DNA of 64,000 bases from Aquimarina algiphila (lineage in GTDB: Bacteria > Bacteroidota > Bacteroidia > Flavobacteriales > Flavobacteriaceae). Under the pieces are notes generated by a model, which saw only the letters and a program-made list of their open reading frames with translations, was not told the DNA's origin and did no database searches. The DNA is taken from positions 1-64,000 of the forward strand of contig NZ_VLNR01000020.1 in the NCBI RefSeq assembly GCF_007489275.1, written 5' to 3'. The first letter of the stretch is position 1; every line of letters begins with the position of its first letter. Positions 18,154 to 27,784 of the stretch are shown piece by piece. The translations under genes were made by a program, and so were the position numbers.

Positions 18154-20573
18154 TATTCATCTCTTAAGGCATCCACAGGGTTTCCATTTGCAGCCATAAA
18201 ACTTTGCCAGCTCACTGTAAGGAGTGTAATTCCTAATGCCATAATCCCTGCCAGTATAAATACCCACCAGCTTATGTTAGTTTTTACTGCAAAGTTTTCT
18301 AACCATGAATTCATAGCATACCATGCTATAGGAACAGCGATAATAAATGCAATCCCCACCCACTTGATAAAATCTATATTTAATAGTTTTAATATTTTAA
18401 AAATCGAGGCTCCGTTTACTTTTCGGATTCCGATTTCTTTTTTTCGTTGTATACAGGTATAAGAAGTAAGCCCGAACAGGCCTAATGCAGCAATAAAGAT
18501 GGCCAACGCGGTAAATACCTTAAACGCTTCACTAAACTTAGTATCCTCTTCGTACTGCGCTTGAAACTTTTTATTAATAAAAGTATAATTGAACGTACTT
18601 TCGGGAAAAACTTCTTCCCAAACATTTTGCAACTGTGACAATGAGTTTTGATATCCTATTGTTGAAGCTACCTCTGGATCTAACTTTACCAACAGATTGT
18701 TTCTTGTTTTTCCATATCGAATCATTACAGGCTGCATAGGGGTTTTCAAACCAAAGTGATGATAATTTTTGATGACTCCTATGATATTCCATTCTACATC
18801 CCAAAATTTTACTTTTTGATTGATTGCTGCTTTAGGGTTTGCAATACCTACTTCTTTTGCGAATTTTTCATTAATAACCAGGTTTCTATCATTTCTTTTA
18901 CTATTTGGAAGAAAAGTACTACCTGCTAAAAACTCAATATCCATCAGATCAAAATAGTTTGATTCTACTCTATAATTATAATATACTACGTTTCCTTCTT
19001 CTATGCCATCTGGATGCGTAATCCCCATAAAAGAAGATAGATTTTCATAACCATCTCCAGGATATGTTTGAGTTGTTGTCACATCTTTGACCATTGATAA
19101 TTTTCTTATTTCACTACTAAGTGCAGTAAAATCTTGAATTAGCAAGGAATCAGATTTTTTATTTAAAATCTCTCCATGTATGGCTACAATATTATTAAGA
19201 TCAGAACCAATAGGCTGTTTCTGTATATAATTGATCTGCTTTGTAACTACTATGGTTCCAATTAATAACACTATGGTAGCCAGAAATTGTGTAATAATTA
19301 GCCCTTTACGAATGTTTAATCCACTAGCCGAAGTTCTTATTTTCCCTTTTAATGCTTTTGAAGGAGAATAATTACTTAGTAACATTGCAGGGTATAGGCC
19401 TGCAAGCATCATTCCCAGAAGAATGAATCCTAAAATTGGGAGGATATTTATTAAACTCGCTAGTTCAAAAGTCAATGCTTTTCCTGTAAACGAGTTGTAC
19501 AGTGGTAATATAATAATGGCAATTGTAATTGCCATTGTTATAGCAATCATATTAAGGATAATTGATTCTAACAAGGATTGAATAATAAGTTGTTGTTTTT
19601 GGGCACCAGCTACTTTTCTAATCCCTATTTCTTTTGCTCGTTCTAATGATTTGGTAGTAGATAAATTAATATAATTTAGCCAAGAGAGTATTAAAATAAT
19701 AAAGGCGATTGCTGTTAAAAACTTAACTCTAACTACACTTCCATTTAATTCGGCTTCATAGGGTTTATTAGAATATAAATGAATATCCTCGATGGGTTCT
19801 ATATTATGCCTTTCATCGGGATCATCTTCAAAATCACTTTCGATTATTTTTTTGCGTAAAGTTATTATATCTGCGTTTGGACTAAGTTTTAAATATGTAT
19901 AAAACACATTATTATTCCAATTGGGTATTTTTTGATTCTCATCAATAGCTTCCCATCCCTTCATGGTAGTATAGGATAACAAATAACTAATCTTAAAATG
20001 TGTATTCTCAGGAATATCTTTCATTATTCCTGTAACCATTGCCAAGGTAGGATCTCCCCAAAAAACAGATATCGTCTTTCCCAATGGATCTTCATTACCA
20101 AAGAGTTTTGCTGCAACCGTTTCAGTCAATACAATACTATTAGGTTCTACCAATGCAGTAGCTAAATCTCCTTTGAGTAATGTTTGATTAAATATCTCAA
20201 AATAGGAAGGGTCAGCTACATTTCCGTTGGTTTCTTCTATTACTTTATCTTTTATTTTAAGTGTAGTTTTGTCTAATCTATAAAACCGTGTATAGTCTAA
20301 TACTTCTGGAAATTCTTTTTCAAATGTTGGCCCCGCCATATTATAAGTCTGTGCATCGCCTTGTATAAAATGATCTCCTTTTTTATAATCCATGTATACC
20401 CTGTACACATTTTCAGATCCTGTAAACTTGTCATAATTATTTTCATAATTCACATAAACCATGATCAAAATAAAAGATGCTACTCCAATAGCTAAGCCCA
20501 GAATATTAATAAAAGAATAGCGTTTATTCTTTAAAAGATATCTGATTGCTATTTTGAAATATAAATTATACAT
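18153..20573 (-). CDS. FtsX/MacB-type fused permease, copy 10
   Basis: An 806-residue permease starting MYNLYFKIAIRYLLKNKRYS. TM1 is at about 22-44 and the first periplasmic domain runs to about 280. The first coupling motif is AKEIGIRKVAGAQ, preceded by LSWLNYINLSTTKS instead of the usual CINFMNLSTARS. The second is RKKEIGIRKVNGAS; the Asn after KV is shared only with copy 11. It ends NPVDALRDE. The second periplasmic domain carries a TYPGDGYENLSSFMG segment where other copies have Gly-rich WEGK-like turns. It starts 21 bases after copy 9 and is followed by the 53-residue ORF. Copies 10 and 11 form a recognisable subgroup. Confidence 0.9.
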   Translation of the reverse strand: MYNLYFKIAIRYLLKNKRYSFINILGLAIGVASFILIMVYVNYENNYDKFTGSENVYRVYMDYKKGDHFIQGDAQTYNMAGPTFEKEFPEVLDYTRFYRLDKTTLKIKDKVIEETNGNVADPSYFEIFNQTLLKGDLATALVEPNSIVLTETVAAKLFGNEDPLGKTISVFWGDPTLAMVTGIMKDIPENTHFKISYLLSYTTMKGWEAIDENQKIPNWNNNVFYTYLKLSPNADIITLRKKIIESDFEDDPDERHNIEPIEDIHLYSNKPYEAELNGSVVRVKFLTAIAFIILILSWLNYINLSTTKSLERAKEIGIRKVAGAQKQQLIIQSLLESIILNMIAITMAITIAIIILPLYNSFTGKALTFELASLINILPILGFILLGMMLAGLYPAMLLSNYSPSKALKGKIRTSASGLNIRKGLIITQFLATIVLLIGTIVVTKQINYIQKQPIGSDLNNIVAIHGEILNKKSDSLLIQDFTALSSEIRKLSMVKDVTTTQTYPGDGYENLSSFMGITHPDGIEEGNVVYYNYRVESNYFDLMDIEFLAGSTFLPNSKRNDRNLVINEKFAKEVGIANPKAAINQKVKFWDVEWNIIGVIKNYHHFGLKTPMQPVMIRYGKTRNNLLVKLDPEVASTIGYQNSLSQLQNVWEEVFPESTFNYTFINKKFQAQYEEDTKFSEAFKVFTALAIFIAALGLFGLTSYTCIQRKKEIGIRKVNGASIFKILKLLNIDFIKWVGIAFIIAVPIAWYAMNSWLENFAVKTNISWWVFILAGIMALGITLLTVSWQSFMAANGNPVDALRDE

Positions 20574-20594
20574 ATCTCTGGTCGTTTTATGATT

Positions 20595-22970
20595 TTATTC
20601 TGTTCTCAAACTTTTTATAGGATTCATATTTGCTGTTTTAAATGACCTAATACCTACTGTAAGCATCACCATAATGATTGCAGCAAAACCAACAATCATA
20701 AAAATCATCCAGGAAATATTAATTTTTAATTCATATTTTGATAACCAATTATCTATAAAAATATAGGCTATAGGAAATGCAAGAATGCAGCCCAAAATCA
20801 TGAGTACCATAAAATCAGCTGTCATAAGCCGAATAATATTTTTGAGAGAAGCTCCTAATATTTTTCTAATTCCAATTTCTTTATTGCGTTGTTCTGCCAT
20901 AAAAGAAGAGAGTCCAAAAATCCCCAAGAGACTTATGAAAATGGCCATTATGGATAAAGAAGAAGCTAACTTGGCTACTTGTTCTTCACGCCATAATTTA
21001 AGTCCGAATTCTTCATTAGCGAATTTGATATTAAATTCTCCGTTAGGACTAAAACCCTGGAGTACTTTGGTCACTCTCGATCTACTTTCTGAAACGGATA
21101 GATCGGGATTCATTCGCATAGTGACAAAGGGTAGATTAGCCTTTCTCATGGTAAAAACTGTTGGTTTTACTTTTTCAAAAGGTGATTCCATCACCAGGTT
21201 TTTACAAACTCCTACAACTTTATAGTTAACTCCTTCCCATCGAATCATCTGATCTATCGGATTTTCAAATCCCATATACTCAACCGCAGATTCATTAAGA
21301 ATTATGGCTTCTGTATCTGTTGAAAAATCTCTAGAGAAATCTCTTCCTTTTAAAATTTCCCATGCAGTAGTTTTTCCAAATTCGGGAGTAACTCTTAACG
21401 TGATAAAATTATCTCTTGATTCAGGATTTTTACCTCCCCATTCAAAGCCAGAATTCATTGTCCACATTTCGGTTATAGGTCCAGACGATTCTGACATTTC
21501 TACAATTCCCCCAGAGTTTAAAAGATTTTCTCGCATAGCAAAAAAATGTCCTTTCAATTCGTTTGATCTTTTTTGAAAAAAGATCAGATTATTCTGATCA
21601 TACCCCATAGGCCTATTTTTACCTAAATCAATCTGTTGATAAATAAAAACTGTACAAATTATTAAGCCTATAGAAATTGCGAATTGTGTAACAACCAATC
21701 CTTTTCTTAAAACAGATTCTTTTTTACTGTATGTTTTAGTTCCTTTTAGCGCTTTGACAGCTTTAAAAGAAGACAGATACAAAGCAGGGTAACTTCCTGA
21801 CAAAAAACCTATTGCAAGAGTAAAAACAACAATTGCACTTATAAAAATTGGATGCAACCAAGGGATTTGTATTACATCATTTGTTAAAGTATTAAAGGTT
21901 GGAAGAAATAAACGTGCTAGGACCAGTGCGATTACTACGGATAAAATCACCATTATATAGGTTTCTATCAAAAACTGTTTTACCAATTGGCGATTTGATG
22001 AACCTATAGCTTTTCTAACTCCAATTTCTTTTGCTCTTTTTGCAGATCTTGCCGTACTCAGGTTCATAAAATTTATACTTGCCAGAAGCAATATCAATAC
22101 TCCGATGATTGCAAAAAGACGAACGTTTTTAAGTCCGGTTCCTATTGCTTTTCCATTCTTAAATTCCTGATATAAGTGCCATTTTTCCATAGGATGAAGT
22201 AATAACTCTGGCGTTGATATATCTTTTGTAACATTATATAGGGTATTCTTTATTTTTTCTGACACTAGATCCATGTCAGTTCCCGAGGCAATTTTAATAT
22301 ATATTGGAAAAGAATTGTTCCCCCAATCTTCTCTTGAATTTTTCACCCATAACTCCAGGTTTTCAAACAATTGAAAAGAACCATAAAAGGAAATGCTTTT
22401 ATATGTTGAGTTCTTGGGTAAATCTTCAAAAACACCAACAACTTCGACATCTACATTTTCATCCAAGCGAATTACTTGTCCAACTCCCGATTGATTTCCA
22501 AAAAGTGCCTTATTTGCAGATTCTGATAGATATATTGTATTTGGTTCTAACTGGTGTTTTAAAGTTCCTTGAATTATGTTTAACCCCAGTATATCAATAC
22601 CTCCTTCTTGCATAAAAAGACCTCTTCGTATTACAGTTTTATCACCAATTCGTAAAGAACGTTCTCCTCCATATGAAGAAACCACCACCTCTTCTAAATC
22701 ATCAGCAAAAAGATTTTTTAATTCCTGCCCTAATGGAACTGGATTAGAAACTTCTGTGAAAATACTTCCATTATATTGTCTGTTTTTATGAAGTAGTCCT
22801 ATTCTGGTATAATCCTCATGATAATGATTGGCACTTAATTCATCTACCAACCAAAGCCCAACCAAAATTGCTGCTGCCATACCCGATCCTAAACCCATAA
22901 TATTTAGAATTGTATATAGTTTATTTTTTGATAAACTTCTCCACGCTATTTTGATATAACTTTTAAACAT
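20595..22970 (-). CDS. FtsX/MacB-type fused permease, copy 9
   Basis: A 791-residue permease starting MFKSYIKIAWRSLSKNK, with TM1 at about 20-43. The first coupling motif is AKEIGVRKAIGSS after NFMNLSTARS; the second is NKEIGIRKILGAS. Its second periplasmic domain has SSGPITEMW, FEWGGK and KNLVMESPFEKVKP, which parallel SSPVTEGW, FEWMGK and KDFVLDSPFQRIQP in copy 6, three genes away. Copies 6 and 9 therefore share a domain type although they are not adjacent. It ends NPIKSLRTE. It follows copy 8 by 21 bases. The substrate is unknown. Confidence 0.9.
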   Translation of the reverse strand: MFKSYIKIAWRSLSKNKLYTILNIMGLGSGMAAAILVGLWLVDELSANHYHEDYTRIGLLHKNRQYNGSIFTEVSNPVPLGQELKNLFADDLEEVVVSSYGGERSLRIGDKTVIRRGLFMQEGGIDILGLNIIQGTLKHQLEPNTIYLSESANKALFGNQSGVGQVIRLDENVDVEVVGVFEDLPKNSTYKSISFYGSFQLFENLELWVKNSREDWGNNSFPIYIKIASGTDMDLVSEKIKNTLYNVTKDISTPELLLHPMEKWHLYQEFKNGKAIGTGLKNVRLFAIIGVLILLLASINFMNLSTARSAKRAKEIGVRKAIGSSNRQLVKQFLIETYIMVILSVVIALVLARLFLPTFNTLTNDVIQIPWLHPIFISAIVVFTLAIGFLSGSYPALYLSSFKAVKALKGTKTYSKKESVLRKGLVVTQFAISIGLIICTVFIYQQIDLGKNRPMGYDQNNLIFFQKRSNELKGHFFAMRENLLNSGGIVEMSESSGPITEMWTMNSGFEWGGKNPESRDNFITLRVTPEFGKTTAWEILKGRDFSRDFSTDTEAIILNESAVEYMGFENPIDQMIRWEGVNYKVVGVCKNLVMESPFEKVKPTVFTMRKANLPFVTMRMNPDLSVSESRSRVTKVLQGFSPNGEFNIKFANEEFGLKLWREEQVAKLASSLSIMAIFISLLGIFGLSSFMAEQRNKEIGIRKILGASLKNIIRLMTADFMVLMILGCILAFPIAYIFIDNWLSKYELKINISWMIFMIVGFAAIIMVMLTVGIRSFKTANMNPIKSLRTE

Positions 22971-22991
22971 TGTATCTATTTTTAATTAACC

Positions 22992-25358
22992 CTATTCGTC
23001 TCTTAATGCATCCACAGGATTTCTATTCGCTGCAATCATAGTTTGGGTACTCACTGTAAAAATGGTTACAATAAGCACTAACACTCCGGCTGTAAAAAAA
23101 TACCAAAGATTTAGTCCTGTCTTATAAGCAAACCCCGAAAGCCAATTATTAATTAGCATGTAGCTTATGGGTAAGCCTATAACAATGGCTACCAGGACTA
23201 GTTTTACAAATTCTTTGGATAATAAAAAAGAAATATGTGCACTGCTGTCACCCAAGACTTTACGAATCCCAATCTCTTTCTTTCTTCGTTCTGCGGTAAA
23301 GGATACCAGTCCAAAGAGACCTAAACATGAGATAATAATAGCTAGTACAGCAAAATAACGAGACAACTTAGACACTCTTTGTTCTGCAACATAAAGTTCT
23401 TGATAATTCTCATCCAGAAACATATAATCAAACAAAAATCCAGGGTTATATTTTTCATAAAAATCCTGAAGTGACGCTAAGGTTTCCTGTTCTTTACCTA
23501 CTTCAATTTTTACCATAAACTTAGTAAGTCTTTCAGGCCATAAATTGACAATCATCGGTTTTATATCTTCATGAAGAGATTCAAAATGAAAGTCTTTTAT
23601 TACTCCGATAATTTCTCTTTTTTTATTTCTAAACCCGATAAACTTACCAACAGGATCTTTCAATTGCATTCGTTTGATAGCAGATTCATTAAGGATAACT
23701 TTAGTATTTTCTTCGCTAAAATCTTTTGAGAACGATCTGCCCGCTAATATTTCAATATCTAACATTTCAATCAAACCATAATATGCTATCATGTTTTGAA
23801 ATTGAGTGTAATCATTAGGGTCTTTTCCTTCCCAATCAAAACCTCCTACACCCCAACCATCTCCAGTCATTGCATTACGAGTACTTGATGCATCTGCTAC
23901 TCCCGGGATATTCTTAAGTTCTGCCAAAAAAGTATCTATATGATTATTATCCAATGTTTTTCCTTCTCGACTAAAATGGATAATTTGTTCTTTGGTGTAC
24001 CCTAAGTTTTTATTTTGGATATATTCAATTTGTTTATGTACTATTAATACAGATACAATGAGCACTATCGAAACCGTATATTGAATAATAACCAGCCCTT
24101 TACGTGTCCATACTTCCCCAACAGAAGTGTTTAATTTTCCTTTTAATATGGTAGCAGGCCTGAAACCCGATAAATACAAAGCAGGATAACTACCGGATAA
24201 TAATCCAGTGAATAATGTGATCCCTAATAATGCCAAAACAAAACCAGAACTTATCGTCATGGAAAGTTGTTTTCCGGTAATTTGATTAAACTCAGGAAGT
24301 AATAGAGTAACAAAAATCATTGCTAGGAATAGAGCTATAAATGCAATTCCTACAGCTTCTGTCAAATATTGAAAAATAAGTGTTTTCCTATTTGCTCCTA
24401 TAGCTTTTTTAATCCCTATTTCCTTAAGTCTTCTCGAGGCTTTTGCCGTCGACATATTCATAAAATTAATACAAGCGATAACTAGAATAAATAAGGCTAT
24501 AATAGAAAACAGTTTTACATATGTAATTCTGCCACCAGCCTCAACACCATTTTCATAACTCCCGTATAGATACTCATCTGTATATTTTTTTAAGAACGGA
24601 GTGCGATAAGATTGCCCTCTATTGGTTTTCTTGCGAATAAAATCATGAATCTTGTCATTAAAAGCAACAATATCGGTACCAGGCTTCATACTTAGGTATA
24701 CATATGTTGATTGACTTCCCCAATGCAAAAGATTCGTTTGAGAAAGTGCTTTTTCTTCATAAGAAAGTACAAAATCAAATCGTTCTGAAGATCGCTGTGG
24801 AACATCTTCAAAAACACCAGCAACGGTATATTCTTTTTCTTTCTGAAATTCAATATTTTGTCCCATTGCGTCTTCTACAGAACCAAAAAGAGTTGTAGCT
24901 ATAGTTTCTGATACGAATATGGTATTTGTATTTGACCATATATCATTTTTATCTCCCTTGATAATAGGAAAAGAGAATATTTTAAAAAAATCTTTGCTCA
25001 CATAATGACCATCTCCTTTAATAGATTTGTCTTCTATAGAAAGTGTGGCATTTTGAGGATATTTTACTACCTGGGTTGCCATATTGATCTCTGGCATTTC
25101 TGCCAACATAAGCGGCGCTATATTTCCTGATGTAGTAGAACCTACTTTTGTCACTTGTGGAAATTCGGCAAGCTCCATCAAATGAAAAATATGATCACTA
25201 TTCTCGTGAAACTTATCTGTATGCAATTCATCGTTTACCCATAGATATATCAAAATAGAGCATGTTAATGCAGTGGATAGTCCAATGATATTTATAAAAA
25301 AAGATGCTTTGTATCTTTTAATACTTCTTATATACAAAATGAAATGATGTCTCAACAT
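22992..25358 (-). CDS. FtsX/MacB-type fused permease, copy 8
   Basis: A 788-residue intact member of the subgroup that includes the broken copies 12 and 13. They share an N-terminus of the type LRHHFILYIRSIKRYKASF, WVNDELHTDKFHEN after TM1, and a Gly/Trp turn in the second periplasmic domain (GDGWGVGGFDWEGKD). The C-terminus is NPVDALRDE. Coupling motifs are LKEIGIKKAIGAN and KKEIGIRKVLGDS. It is the only uninterrupted copy of this subgroup in the window, so it is the best guide for reconstructing copies 12 and 13. It starts 27 bases after copy 7. Confidence 0.9.
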   Translation of the reverse strand: MLRHHFILYIRSIKRYKASFFINIIGLSTALTCSILIYLWVNDELHTDKFHENSDHIFHLMELAEFPQVTKVGSTTSGNIAPLMLAEMPEINMATQVVKYPQNATLSIEDKSIKGDGHYVSKDFFKIFSFPIIKGDKNDIWSNTNTIFVSETIATTLFGSVEDAMGQNIEFQKEKEYTVAGVFEDVPQRSSERFDFVLSYEEKALSQTNLLHWGSQSTYVYLSMKPGTDIVAFNDKIHDFIRKKTNRGQSYRTPFLKKYTDEYLYGSYENGVEAGGRITYVKLFSIIALFILVIACINFMNMSTAKASRRLKEIGIKKAIGANRKTLIFQYLTEAVGIAFIALFLAMIFVTLLLPEFNQITGKQLSMTISSGFVLALLGITLFTGLLSGSYPALYLSGFRPATILKGKLNTSVGEVWTRKGLVIIQYTVSIVLIVSVLIVHKQIEYIQNKNLGYTKEQIIHFSREGKTLDNNHIDTFLAELKNIPGVADASSTRNAMTGDGWGVGGFDWEGKDPNDYTQFQNMIAYYGLIEMLDIEILAGRSFSKDFSEENTKVILNESAIKRMQLKDPVGKFIGFRNKKREIIGVIKDFHFESLHEDIKPMIVNLWPERLTKFMVKIEVGKEQETLASLQDFYEKYNPGFLFDYMFLDENYQELYVAEQRVSKLSRYFAVLAIIISCLGLFGLVSFTAERRKKEIGIRKVLGDSSAHISFLLSKEFVKLVLVAIVIGLPISYMLINNWLSGFAYKTGLNLWYFFTAGVLVLIVTIFTVSTQTMIAANRNPVDALRDE

Positions 25359-25385
25359 AGCTGTAATTTTTTGATTGATAATGAG

Positions 25386-27764
25386 TTATTCTGTACGTAA
25401 ACTTTTTATAGGGTTCTGTAATACCGCTGAAATTATTTTGCTGCTCACTGAAAAAAGCACTATAAATAAAGCCAGTAATCCTGCTATAATGAAATAGGTA
25501 AATTTGATTCCCTCATGATATGCAAAAACATGTATCACTTTGTTGGCGATGAAATAAACCGTAACAAGTCCTAATGTTGTAGCGATACTAAATAATATCA
25601 TGTACTCTTTAAGCAGTATTAGAAAAATGTTTTCTACATTGGCTCCCAATACTTTTCGTATGGCGATCATTTTTTGCTGTGTCTTTAATGAAAAAGAGAC
25701 CAGGCTATACGGCCCAAGTACTGCCAATAGGATGGCCAACACCGAGAAAAAAATAAAAATATTGATGGTACCTTTTAATGAATTCAAATAATTACTATCA
25801 AATTCATCATCCAAAAATCTAAACTCTATAGGGTTTTCCGGAAAATTGTTGTTAAAAAGTGTATTGACTAATGCTTGGGTTTCTGCCCTTTTATCTGAAG
25901 CTACTTTTATGGTTACATATGAGCTACCAGAACTTTTATCCATAGAAAGGATCATAGGTGGGATTTTCTTAAATGCCGTATAATCGTTAAAATCCTTTAC
26001 CACACCGATTACTTTTAAACGACCATTATCAATTTCTTTACCTAAGGCATTTTTCCATCCGAACAATTCTAGAGCTGTTTGATTTATAATGCAAGCACTT
26101 TGGATATCTGTAGCATAATCTTCAGAAAAACCTCTTCCTTCTGTTAGTGTCATTTGATAGGTATTCAAAAAATCGTAATCTACTCTATGTAACCTAATCA
26201 TAGCCTTTCCGTTAGTTGTATTTCCTTCCCAATCCATACTCTGATTACTTCCTCCGCCGAATGGAGCAGAATCTGATATAGAATAATTAAGAACATTAGG
26301 ATTTTGTAGTAATTGCTCTCCTATAGTATTAAGTACTTCTCTGTTTTCATCATTTGTAATTTCTACATGTGACACCAATAAATCCTCTTTTACAAACCCA
26401 ATATCTCTTTGTTCTATATATTTAAACTGTTCTATAATAAGTATTGAAGTAAATACCAATGGTATTACTAAAACTAACTGAAAAACAACTAAGGCTTTTC
26501 TTAAACCTGCACGACGTTTTATTGATGAATTACCTTGAAGAAAAGAGGAGATTTTTAAAGATGAAAGAAAGAAAACCGGGTATAAACCAGCCAAAATACC
26601 TATTAGAAGCGTTCCAAGGGCAGCATATACAAAAAACGGCCAATCTTGACTAAAAATAATCGATAAATTCTTTCCCACAATTTTATTAAAGAGTGGAAGA
26701 AATAATACTACCAAACCAATAGCAAGAATAAAAGAAATAGATACCATAACTAAGGACTCAGTAATAAACTGATATCTTAAATGACTTTTTGTACTCCCCA
26801 TCACCTTCTTAATTCCTATTTCTAATTCCCTTTTCATGACCTGGGCGGTAGATGAATTTATGTAATTTAGCAGAGTGATTAAGACTGTGAAAATTACAAC
26901 AGCAAGAAAAAGATACAAGACTGTAATCTCACTTCTATTGCCCCCACCTCCTCTTACCTTAGAAGTTTTCATATAAATATCGCTAACAGGTCTTAGACTA
27001 AGCAATTCCTCAATCCCATCTTCTAGTGTAAGATGATCTGCTAAAACTCCTTTTATTTTTTCTGATACATTATCAATTCTTGCATTACGATCCAACCGAA
27101 CATAAACAGATGCATTATTTGCATTCCATCCTGCATCAAGCGTATTTTTTGTTATAGTTTCATACGAACTAAAAGAAAGTAGATAGTCAATCTTTAAGTG
27201 AGAATTATCCGGATAGTCAGTAAATATGCCCGTAACTATACAGTCATATTTTTTATCAATACGTACTGTTTTTCCAATAATATTATTCTCTGGAGAAAGC
27301 TTCTTGGCTAATGATTCTGACAATACTATACTCATCGGGTTTTCTAAAGCACTGTACTGATCACCTTTTACGAGTTTTAGTGTAAATAGTTTAAAAAAAT
27401 TATGATCTGCAAACAATCCATTTTTCTCATGATACATTGCATCATTAATACTTAGATAATTTGCTGTAGTTCTTATACTGGTAGCATTAGTGATTTCTGG
27501 AATAGAACTTTTTAATTCACTTGATAATGCGTAAGGCGAACTATCCCAAATATCACTTTGGATACTACTTACATATGTTCTTTCTACTCTAAAAAGCTTA
27601 TCATAATCATTATGAAATACATCATAACTATTCTCATGGCTGATATAAAAAAGCATCAAAATCACAGCCGATAAACCAATAGTAAGCCCACCGATATTTA
27701 CAACAGAATACCCTTTGTTTCTTTTTATATTTCGCCAGGCGATTTTGATATAGTTTTTAAACAT
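25386..27764 (-). CDS. FtsX/MacB-type fused permease, copy 7 (divergent)
   Basis: A 792-residue permease and one of the most diverged copies. The start (MFKNYIKIAWRNIKRNKGYS) and end (NPIKSLRTE) follow the consensus. The first coupling region reads LLNYINSSTAQVMKRELEIGIKKVMGS. The second is SLKTQQKMIAIRKVLGAN, which loses the usual K-E-I-G part. The GLFGL segment before it is replaced by GPYSL. A Gly run (RGGGGNRSE, about residue 273) precedes TM2. The second periplasmic domain has the GGGSNQSMDWEGN turn related to copies 8, 12 and 13. Changes at the presumed ATPase-contact motif suggest altered coupling; this is inference. It lies 20 bases after copy 6's upstream neighbour copy 6 ends its reading series. 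Confidence 0.88.
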   Translation of the reverse strand: MFKNYIKIAWRNIKRNKGYSVVNIGGLTIGLSAVILMLFYISHENSYDVFHNDYDKLFRVERTYVSSIQSDIWDSSPYALSSELKSSIPEITNATSIRTTANYLSINDAMYHEKNGLFADHNFFKLFTLKLVKGDQYSALENPMSIVLSESLAKKLSPENNIIGKTVRIDKKYDCIVTGIFTDYPDNSHLKIDYLLSFSSYETITKNTLDAGWNANNASVYVRLDRNARIDNVSEKIKGVLADHLTLEDGIEELLSLRPVSDIYMKTSKVRGGGGNRSEITVLYLFLAVVIFTVLITLLNYINSSTAQVMKRELEIGIKKVMGSTKSHLRYQFITESLVMVSISFILAIGLVVLFLPLFNKIVGKNLSIIFSQDWPFFVYAALGTLLIGILAGLYPVFFLSSLKISSFLQGNSSIKRRAGLRKALVVFQLVLVIPLVFTSILIIEQFKYIEQRDIGFVKEDLLVSHVEITNDENREVLNTIGEQLLQNPNVLNYSISDSAPFGGGSNQSMDWEGNTTNGKAMIRLHRVDYDFLNTYQMTLTEGRGFSEDYATDIQSACIINQTALELFGWKNALGKEIDNGRLKVIGVVKDFNDYTAFKKIPPMILSMDKSSGSSYVTIKVASDKRAETQALVNTLFNNNFPENPIEFRFLDDEFDSNYLNSLKGTINIFIFFSVLAILLAVLGPYSLVSFSLKTQQKMIAIRKVLGANVENIFLILLKEYMILFSIATTLGLVTVYFIANKVIHVFAYHEGIKFTYFIIAGLLALFIVLFSVSSKIISAVLQNPIKSLRTE

Positions 27765-27784
27765 AATTATTCTTTTTTGATATT

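Noticed and set aside
20785-21225. Long + strand frames (such as 146 codons here) opposite the permeases
   Set aside because: They recur at the same position opposite the conserved C-terminal coupling region in many copies, lack signal or domain features, and follow from the codon use of the sense strand.
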